In this document: piece by piece, positions 48,533 through 64,000 of the stretch
Numbering within the stretch: the first letter of the stretch is position 1
Layout of the letters: every line of letters begins with the position of its first letter
Assembly: GCA_023362775.1 (NCBI GenBank)
Contig: JALMGJ010000013.1
Span: 28,374,274 to 28,438,273, forward strand
DNA: 64,000 nt
Direction of reading: 5' to 3'
Source: Charina bottae
Lineage: Eukaryota > Chordata > Lepidosauria > Squamata > Charinaidae
The notes under the pieces: generated by a model
Told to the model about the DNA's origin: nothing
What the model saw: only the letters and a program-made list of their open reading frames with translations
Databases searched by the model: none
Program-made: the position numbers and the translations under genes

Positions 48533-49646
48533 TGTTACAGTTATTTGGTTAAAAATAATTCAATTGCCGTTTCCACATGTGAAGCCGAATTTGCGTCGCT
48601 CAGTGAGGCAATCAATGAAATGTATTGGTTAAAACAGTTATTTGTAGACCTTTCTGTAGATATAATCTCACCAATGACAGTGTATGAAGATTCCCAAGCC
48701 TGCCTGTCTCTAGCTGCTTCTGAAAATGTCAAAAGTCGCACCAAATACATCCATGTGAAATACAAAAATGTAAGACATGCAATTCAGGAAAAATTTATAC
48801 AATTAGAGTATTGTCCGTCTGAGCTGAATATTGCAGACATCTTCACGAAAGCACTTTCTCGTGATAAGCATGCAACCATGGTAACCAGATTGGGACTAGA
48901 ACAAATGTGTCTGAAATAAAATCATTTGTGTCTCTGTGTGCCTTTGAAATAACAGTTTTCCCCCACAACGTTTCGAAAACCCATGCGGAAGGGGTGTTAA
49001 AGTTATTTGGTTAAAGTATTCTATGCAGAATTAAACGCATGGCATTTTCTCCACTGAATCTGGCCGGAAAGTGGAAAGTTACAAGTGACCCTGCATTGAA
49101 AGTCTGGTTCCCAAAACATTCTACAAACATTCGACTCATAAACAGCAGGTGTCCCTCTATCTAGCCATAATAAACCCTTATCAGGATTGTTCCCAAGAGA
49201 ATTGTAGCTCGAGGGAAGGCCAATACACAACACTGCCATCGTGTGACGCTTTATAGTAAGTACAACAACTGTGAAGCTAAACTGGTTGCCTGGCCCATTT
49301 TTGAACCAATCAGATGTGAGCTATGAACCATGGGTATTCATTCATACTTATGTTCTCACTTATGTTCTTCCTATGTCTTTTCTTTCTATATGTAGACTGC
49401 TATCTACATGTACTTGTATCTGAACTGTAACTATGCCTGGTCTTTGCACAGACCATGATGTTTTTCTTTCTGTTTTCACTTCTGGTGATGGAACTCTGCT
49501 TATGCTTTGGTTTTCCCTTTTTGCAATAATGCACTATACATCCATTATTGCCTTATGCTATCAATAAAGATATTGTTAGCCTTACAACACGTTGTTTGGA
49601 TTACTTCAAGCCTGAAAAACCCCAAAAAGTTCACCATCACCTAATA
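48533..49646 (+). mobile_element. Second, unrelated copia-type element, 5' LTR and most of pol deleted
   Basis: The 5-bp duplication GAAAC lies at 48528-48532 and 49647-49651. The element opens with about 21 bases of LTR (TGTTACAGTTATTTGG...) and then runs straight into RNase H. The 3' LTR begins at about 48995 with TGTTAAAGTTATTTGG after a GGAAGGGG polypurine tract, and runs to 49646. The LTR sequence is unlike that of the element at 10754, so this is a different family with the same kind of truncation. The LTR end reads TA rather than CA, so the right edge is slightly uncertain. Confidence 0.8.
48545..48919 (+). pseudogene. Copia RNase H C-terminal fragment
   Basis: A 124-residue open frame covering the end of a copia polyprotein: STCEAEFASLSEA (RNase H active-site region), then KTKH-like SRTKYIHVKY, a YCPSELNIAD segment and IFTKALSRD. 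All are standard copia C-terminal landmarks in the right order. Everything upstream (gag, protease, integrase, reverse transcriptase) is missing, so it is a remnant although this stretch is not interrupted. Confidence 0.85.
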
Positions 49647-49651
49647 GAAAC

Positions 49652-50380
49652 AGGCCAAGCGGCACATTCGATGCCGCTGCGTGGAAAGGCCCTCAAGCAA
49701 CCGGGGCAGCAGGAGGGGCCCCGCTCCCAGGGGCCCCGGGGCCGCTGAAGAGCCACCGCAGTGAGCTGTGCCTGCCGGGAGGGGAGGCGCCCAGGCCCTG
49801 GCAAGGAGATGGGCTGCCTTTCCCGGAAAGAAGGGGGTCCTGCCTGCAGGAAGCCAGTGTGCATTGGCAGAAGAACCCGTGTTCTGCCCATCTCCCCATC
49901 CGCCCGCAGCCCCAGGTGTGCAGAGCGGATCTCCCCTCCCTCCCTCCCTTTCACAGAAAGGTCTCCTGGCATGCAAGGCACCTTCTGTCCAGTGTTACCC
50001 CCAGCCCCCGCCAGCCTCTGGTCCTTTTCGATTCCCGTCCAGCTTTCCCCCCCGTCCTTTGCTTTAGGGGACCCTCTGACAGTCCCACCAGCTCAAAGCG
50101 CCCCCACTATTACTTCACGCTGCCCCAAACAGCAAACTTACAGACCCTTTCCTTAAAGGGGGGGCAGTGGCCAAAGGTCAGCGGGGTTGGCTTCCAAACC
50201 CAGGCCCACCGCCTGCTGTGGGTAACGCCTTTGTGCTGCCTGGCCGCTTTTAGCTCCCGAGCCCCCCCCCCCCCGCACAAGTGGGCTGCTGCTCCCTTGC
50301 AGGGATCCTCCACTCTCTTCAGATGGGGGCAAAGCAAAAACAGACAAATCGGCAGGAAAGCCTTATCAGAATTAGCATTT
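49652..50380. other. Spacer between copia remnant and 3' end of the inverted gene
   Basis: No gene recognised. From about 49915 the sequence again matches unit A (near 35108), until about 50045 where unit A has its deletion. A C run lies at 50264-50275. Confidence 0.45.
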
Positions 50381-50386
50381 TTTATT
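50381..50386 (-). terminator. Polyadenylation signal of the inverted CYP2 gene
   Basis: AATAAA on the minus strand (TTTATT on plus), about 305 bases past the stop at 50692-50694. The corresponding sequence is deleted in unit A. Confidence 0.65.
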
Positions 50387-50691
50387 CCAAACACCTTTTT
50401 CGTCTGCAGGCTGCAGAAAGAGCCCCCTTAAAGGTTCGAGTGACTCTGCTGCCTCTTGGGAAAGGACGCTGCTCTCCACGCTGCCACCCCGGCCCCTGAG
50501 CACCAGGGGCCGGTTCCCAGAGCACCATATCCCAGTTTTTAAGCCCCGGGAGATTGCAGGGGGGCGGTGCCACGCCCCGTGCCCTCAATGGGGCCAACAT
50601 GTAGCATCACGCGCTTGTCCCAAGACTTCGCTGCCAATCAACCGACCCCTCTCAAAGGATGGAGGCGAACCATGGCAGGTCAAGCAGACCA

Positions 50692-59032
<8,341 letters not shown>

Positions 59033-59477
59033 GGAGAACTCACTCTTGGAGAGCCTGGGAATCTGAAGGAAAACACACCAGCTTTGACCATCGGCAGCCA
59101 TTGGCAACAAAAAACAGAGGAAGGGCGGAGGAGGAAAGGCGATGCGTCCGGGACTTCAGCTTACATCGGTGTGGCTACTACTTCTAGCTACATTTAGTGA
59201 TGGCAGATTCAACAATACAATCTCCACTCTGCAGGGCCCGCAGCTCACCTGAAGTCCATGGACAGAAGAGGCCCCACGAGAGAGGGGGCTATTAAAGAAC
59301 TGCCTTCAACACCAGTTACCCTTTAAAGAGACTGGCTCTGCCCATCTGGATCTTGGCAGCCGACGGGGGGAGTGGCCGCATCTGGCACACTTGCAAGGAG
59401 AAAGGTGACTTACTCGCTGAGGTCACAGTGGTCATTGGCTACCACAAAATCGGTTTTTGAGTTCAATGCTGGCGTAA

Positions 59478-59557
59478 GCCACCCAGAGTCACTCGCTGAG
59501 ATGGGCGGCTATAGAAATTGAATAAATAAATAAAAATAAATAAATAAATAAATAAAT
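59478..59557 (+). repeat. LINE 3' tail (L2/CR1 type) with AAAT repeats
   Basis: CCACCCAGAGTCACTCGC, then GAGATGGGCGGC and a run of AAAT units. It is the same tail as at 5455-5525, and lies upstream of the inverted gene. Confidence 0.6.
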
Positions 59558-59744
59558 TCTGCCGAGAGCAAAAGATTAGAGAGACTCCTTCAGGTGAATA
59601 AAGAGATTTTATTTTTTTAAAAAGGAACTACAACCTAAAGGCTAAATTCATACAACAGGCTAAATCCTAAACTGAGTTTAAAAAAACAAAACTGCCAAGA
59701 TCATGTTACTGGCTAAATCCAAACAAATAAACTGCATTTTTTGA

Positions 59745-59995
59745 AGAGCCAGTTTGGTCTAGTGGTTAAGGTGCTGGGCTAGAAACCAGGAGACTGTGAG
59801 TTCTAGTCCCGCCTTAGGCATGAAAGCCGGCTGGGTGACCTCAGGCCAGTCACTCTCAGCCCAACTCACCTCACAGGGTTTTTGTTGTAGGGAAAGTAGG
59901 AGGAGGAAGGAGTATTAGGTATGTTAGCCGCCTTGAGTTGTTTATAAAAATAATAAAGGCAGGATAGACAATAAATAAATAATAAAATAATTTTT
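59745..59995 (+). mobile_element. tRNA-derived SINE with LINE-like tail
   Basis: AGAGCCAGTTTGGTCTAGTGG head and GAGTTCTAGTCCCG box B, as in the other two copies. The body diverges after CAGTCACTCTCAGCC into CACCTCACAGGG and a GCCGCCTTGAG tail with ATAA repeats, so this is a different 3' subtype. Confidence 0.75.
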
Positions 59996-60366
59996 CACCT
60001 AAGGTGATGGCCTGTTCACACAACCAGGTAATCAGCTGCTAGATTCCACAACCCATGGATCCACAAACTACCAAATGCCATTGCAGCCAAGTCTGTGGCT
60101 TGTTCCGATCATTTCCCACTTGGAAAAAGACCAGGAGTTTCATTTAAAAGAAGAAGGAAGAAGGAAGGGACTGCAGCAAATTGCACCCAGGCAAGCTCCA
60201 TGTGTGAACAGATCCAGTCTTCCTCCCATCCTCCTGAAACCTTCCCTTGCAGGGCAGAATAACACAGTTTGGCCTGGCTGCACGGAATTGCAGCAGAGCA
60301 GGAAAGGGGGATGATTCTGGGCTGTGGAAGGCTGATGCAGGCCAATCCCTCACTCCTCTTACACTC

Positions 60367-60414
<48 letters not shown>

Positions 60415-61280
60415 TTATCATCTGTGTTCATGCCACCTGCTTATCCATGATTAAGAGAACCAAGGTTTTCTCAACTAGCCCACTTTTCTGGACTTGGGGC
60501 AGGAGTTCAGAGTCGCATAGAGCAGCCAGCTGGGGCTGGGCTGGGCTGGCAGGACCACTAGTTCAATGTGGTTCGCCACTTTGTGACTCAGCAGAAGCCC
60601 CACCAAACCGTCTCTATGCTCCATTCTCGAAGAGGAGTTATGGAGGGAAGGACTGGCAATGACCCAGGCTAAGGCAGGAGAGGAAGATCCCTTTCCCCAG
60701 CCTGATAGGAGCTGCCTTTGAAGCTCTTTGCCGGAGAGAAACGACTGCTGGGAGAAAGGGAGGGGAGAATGGAGGAAAAGTCTCTGGGGGGTTCTTTGCC
60801 ACACAACGCCTGGTGCACTAGGGACATTGTCTTGGACATGTCTGGGCTAATGTTTGACCAATGTCACCTGAGGGGCTGCCCCAGCCAGACCACTTTTGGA
60901 CTGCAAAGCAATGTGCAAAAGCAGCTTGAGAAATCTGGATCACGATGGGGGCCAATCCTTGTTCAGGCTTGGATACCTGCCAAGGCCAGGCTGTGCCCCG
61001 CTGAGCTCTAAGGCAGCAGAAGGGGCGGACAGCGTTCGTGGAGTCACCTTACCTTGCATGCTGCAGGATACCACGAGCTGAGCCTTCCTAGGAAAGCCAA
61101 CCGCCTCTTCTAAAAGGGAGCTTTTAGGAGACGTGCAGCAAGGTTCCCGTGATCCCAAGAGGAACGGCCTGTTTCAGCTCGGCGTCTCCCCGGCTGACAT
61201 CAGCTAGAGCCTGAGGTTGACGAACTGCAGTTCAGACCAACTGCCACTGGCCAAGGGGCGGATGCAGGCTTGCCCTTGTG
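59996..61280. other. Intergenic, between divergent CYP2 genes
   Basis: No gene recognised. Holds a CA microsatellite at 60371-60412 (about 21 units). Together with the SINE and LINE tail upstream it separates the start codons of two head-to-head CYP2 genes by about 2.3 kb, and would contain both promoters. Confidence 0.5.
60371..60412 (+). repeat. CA microsatellite
   Basis: About 21 perfect CA units, likely length-variable. Confidence 0.95.
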
Positions 61281-61284
61281 TGGC

Positions 61285-61291
61285 TATATAT
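61285..61291 (+). promoter_or_regulatory. TATA box of the 3'-most CYP2 gene
   Basis: TATATAT about 68 bases before the start codon at 61353. Confidence 0.55.
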
Positions 61292-61352
61292 TCTGCCTGG
61301 GGGGAGACGGCTAGCAACCGCCTGGCCACCGCCAGCAGGACCTGCAGCAACC

Positions 61353-63676
61353 ATGGGGACCTTGGCCACCACTCAGATGGACTTTGGTGGGCCCTTCAGC
61401 ATCCTCCTAGCCATGGCCGTGTCGTGCCTCCTCTTCCTCCACTTCTCGGCCAAAAGGAAGTTCCCCAGCCTCCCACCAGGGCCCACCCCTCTCCCGTTCA
61501 TCGGCAACATGCTTCAGGTGGACGTGAAGGAGCTGATCCAGTCCCTGAGAGAAGTGAGCCGTGGCAACCTGCGGGCTAACTGGGGAGGGGAGGCATGAAC
61601 GTTGTGCCCATGGGGAAGCCGGAAAGGCATTTCCGGTGAGGGTGGAGCCACGTTCGAAACATGATTCACTCTCAGAGGCCAGCTTGGGAGACCCAGAGAT
61701 GGGGGTGTCTCTGACCATGGACGGAATGTCAGTCCCTCAAAACCGAATAACCAGAACTAGGAATGGCTTGGCAGGAGAGAGCCTGCGAGCAACCCTGAAC
61801 CTTCCGCCCTGCCCTGCAGCTGAACACCACCATCTCTCTTGCTGCTGGGCTCTGGGGAAAGCAGGAGGGGGCGGGCTCTGCCGGGGGACTGTCAGGCCAC
61901 CCAGAGGCCGCTTGCCAGGCTCCCGTGCCTGGCTGGAGGGGGTCAGCAAGGAAGAGGGGAAGCTGCACCCGCTGTCCTTTCTGTCAAAAGAGCAAGAGGC
62001 AGGCAGAAGTAGGGAGGCTTCCACACAGCCAACGGCACCTCCCCAAACCCAGAGAAATGGCCACCATGCCCACGCAGCACTCGAGTCCACCAGCCTTCCC
62101 TCCAGGGGCAGAGCCAGGCCCGGCGTCAGGCCCGGCCTCCTCTCCGCCTTGACCTGAGGCAGCAGAGCCCCCTCCAGCTGCAGGGCGCTGGGCGAGACAC
62201 GGGGCAGCTCGAGCTTCTCCCCCTGGGGAAGTGCCTGCCTGCTCCGCAGAGCAGCTCCAGAGCGCCAGTCAGGCTGAGCAGGAAGGACGTGGCCCAGCCC
62301 AGGCAGCCGCGATGGCCAGAGCGCCCACGGCTGACACGGGAGGGAGCAGGCCGGAGCCCTGCACCCAGGGCCCCCAGGAGCCAGGAGGGTCTCCTCCTTG
62401 AATTTAGCCCCCTGCCACATTCGAGATTTGGCCTCTTTTCCATCAGCCTTAACTCCAGACAATTGCAGGGCTTCAACTGTAGACGGAGGGAAAGGCATGG
62501 CTTCCCCAAGCAGCCGTGGGGAAGTGAAGGGTGTGTTTGTGTGAACGTGTTAAATTAGATCTGATTAAAGTGGAACCAGGTCTAAGCTAAGGGTCCCTCC
62601 AGGCAGCCTCTTATGGGTCAACCCACCAAAAGCCACGGCGCAGTTGTTCTTTTCGGTGCTCCTTCGTGGATTTTTTGTAGAAAGAAGGAAGAAGTGGAGA
62701 CATGGGAAGTCACAAGGGGAAGGAATATCCTTACATCCCTTGGGGAAAAAGTGGTGAACAAGACAACTGTACCATAAACCACCCCTTCCCTGCCCTGCCT
62801 GGAAACACCCTCCTCTTCCACCAGTTTTGGGTTCAAACAGAGGAAAGGAGGCTTTTAAACCCAAACGCTGCGCTGAACTTCCTGGTTCCCTTCTAAGTGA
62901 TTCCAAAGCCCCCGAGAAGGCGGCCTGGCCCTGGCCCTGGCCCTGGCCCTGGCCCAGACCCGCCTTGATATTCCTCTTCCCAGCTCAGCAAGGCCTATGG
63001 CCCCGTGTACACCTTCTACCTGGGCTCTCGCCCCTGCGTGGTCCTTTCCGGATACCAAGTGCTAAAGGAGGCCTTGATTGACAAAGCAGAAGACTTCAGT
63101 GGCCGAGGCGACTTCCCCGCTGTCCAGATGTGGAGCAAAGGAAATGGTGAGACTCTGGAAAGTGGGAGTGGGGAGGGAGTAACTGCCAGTGAACGCTCAA
63201 ATCCTAGGTGTTAGAGTGACCCTGAGAGCAATGAAATGACATTCTGTCCACGTTCAATTTAATGTATTTTTCAGAGCTGAATTTTGATTTTCAGAAGAGA
63301 TGGGGGGGAGCGAATCCTAGATCAAAATAAGCCCAAGGATCAAGGCCTGGAGATTTCTCTAAAATCCTGTTTCCAATCCTCCTGGGCTGGAAAGAGCTTC
63401 AGTGCGGGATTGCAAACCAGGGGAGCCAGTGGGCTGTTCTGGGGAGGACAGACGTTGAGCATTGGCCAAGCTTGACTGTCCGTGGGCTCAGATACCTTGC
63501 CCCGTGTCCCCCCCTTTTGTCCCCAGGGATCGTGTATGGGACAGGGGAGCGTTGGAGGCAGCTGCGCAGGTTCGCCATCTCCACCTTCAAGAACTTTGGG
63601 ATGGGAAAACGGTCCATGGAGCAGCGGATCAAAGAGGAAGCCCAGTGCCTGGTGGCCGAGTTCCACAAAACCCAAG
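61353..63676 (+). CDS. Cytochrome P450 family 2 protein, exons 1-3 only (CYP2F-like, continues past window)
   Basis: Exons 61353-61553, 62984-63146 and 63527-63676 are in phase and encode 171 residues. The remaining six exons would lie beyond 64000. The first exon is longer than in its neighbours (67 codons); a second Met at residue 9 (MDFGGPFS) would give the usual anchor length, so the start could be 61377. The hinge [12 protein letters not shown] is present, and the C-helix reads ERWRQLRRF. Exon 2 has VVLSGYQ and the closing SKGNG, which resemble mammalian CYP2F (VVLSGYQ, TKGNG). This is the basis for the tentative subfamily. It is divergent from the inverted CYP2 gene. No substrate can be inferred. 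Confidence 0.88.
62924..62955 (+). repeat. CCCTGG hexamer tandem repeat
   Basis: Five tandem copies just before exon 2 of the last CYP2 gene, inside the region where the intron 1 branch point and polypyrimidine tract would lie. Confidence 0.85.
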
Positions 63677-63899
63677 GTGGCTTGGGGGGTGCTTGCCCCA
63701 CCCTTTTCCTTCCTGGGGGGCCTTTGCCAATAAGTAGAGGACAGGCTGCCTCCAGGTACAAGCCTCCCAGATGGTGGATACGGAATCCCCTCCTTGAAAC
63801 CCACCCTGAAGTTACTACAAAAAATATTAGGATGATAATTAGATTAAAGCAGAATGGCAAATGGAATTAATGTATTTGTGTGTCATTAGACGTATAAAT

Positions 63900-63985
63900 T
63901 TGTTTGTTTGTTTGTTTGTTTATTAGATTTGTCACCGCCCATCTCCTCCCACCGGAGGAGATAAATAAATAAATATTAAATGATC
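63900..63985 (-). repeat. LINE 3' tail (L2/CR1 type), reverse orientation
   Basis: A TTTG run, then CACCGCCCATCTCCTCCCACC, the reverse of the GAGATGGGCGGTGA tail motif seen elsewhere in the window, followed by an AAAT run. It lies in intron 3 of the last gene. Confidence 0.55.
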
Positions 63986-64000
63986 TCTCTGTATTGAGCG

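Noticed and set aside
61737..62498. A 253-codon minus-strand frame in intron 1 of the last CYP2 gene
   Set aside because: No domain, Pro/Ala/Gly-rich composition expected of GC-rich DNA, and it overlaps other frames.

Overview
This is vertebrate genomic DNA, most likely from a squamate reptile (a snake or an anguimorph-type lizard). The genes have 9 exons with GT-AG introns. The repeats include a Sauria-type SINE, a second tRNA-derived SINE common in squamates, L2/CR1- and L1-type LINEs, hAT-type MITEs, Ty1/copia LTR elements and a solo retroviral LTR. The species call is inference from repeat content only.

The window is a cluster of microsomal cytochrome P450 family 2 genes. It resembles the mammalian CYP2 A/B/F/G/S/T cluster. 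In order: gene 1 (+, 3500-9358), a complete CYP2 gene of uncertain subfamily; gene 2 (+, 16972-21621), a complete CYP2G gene; gene 3 (+, 24834-33877) and gene 4 (+, 42024-47224), two nearly identical CYP2A-like genes; gene 5 (-, 50692-59032), a complete inverted CYP2 gene; gene 6 (+, 61353 to beyond the window end), exons 1-3 of a CYP2F-like gene. In all five complete genes, exons 2-8 have the classic CYP2 lengths (163, 150, 161, 177, 142, 188 and 142 bp). All keep the PPGP hinge, the I-helix threonine, ExxR and the heme cysteine.

The main structural event is a direct tandem duplication. Unit A (22972-36670) and unit B (36671 to about 51383) each carry one CYP2A gene and the 3' end of gene 5. 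The breakpoint lies in intron 8 of gene 5, so unit A holds an orphan copy of gene 5 exon 9 (35441-35628). Each unit then gained private insertions. Unit A has an L2/CR1-type LINE in gene 3 intron 7 and a solo copia LTR. Unit B has an L1 with a nested solo retroviral LTR, and a truncated copia element. The two CYP2A proteins differ at 11 of 494 residues by my count. Five of these fall in substrate recognition sites 4 and 5, including positions 297 and 300, which correspond to the selectivity residues of mammalian CYP2A6/2A13.

Other notable items: a perfect interstitial telomeric array of about 27 TTAGGG copies in gene 1 intron 1; two independent copia elements that both lost nearly all of the 5' LTR yet keep perfect target-site duplications; a GC donor at intron 3 of both CYP2A genes; and a hAT MITE whose GC-rich core differs strongly between the duplicated units. 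Stretches 811-3456, 9550-10748, 12814-16900 and 59996-61280 show no gene I can support.
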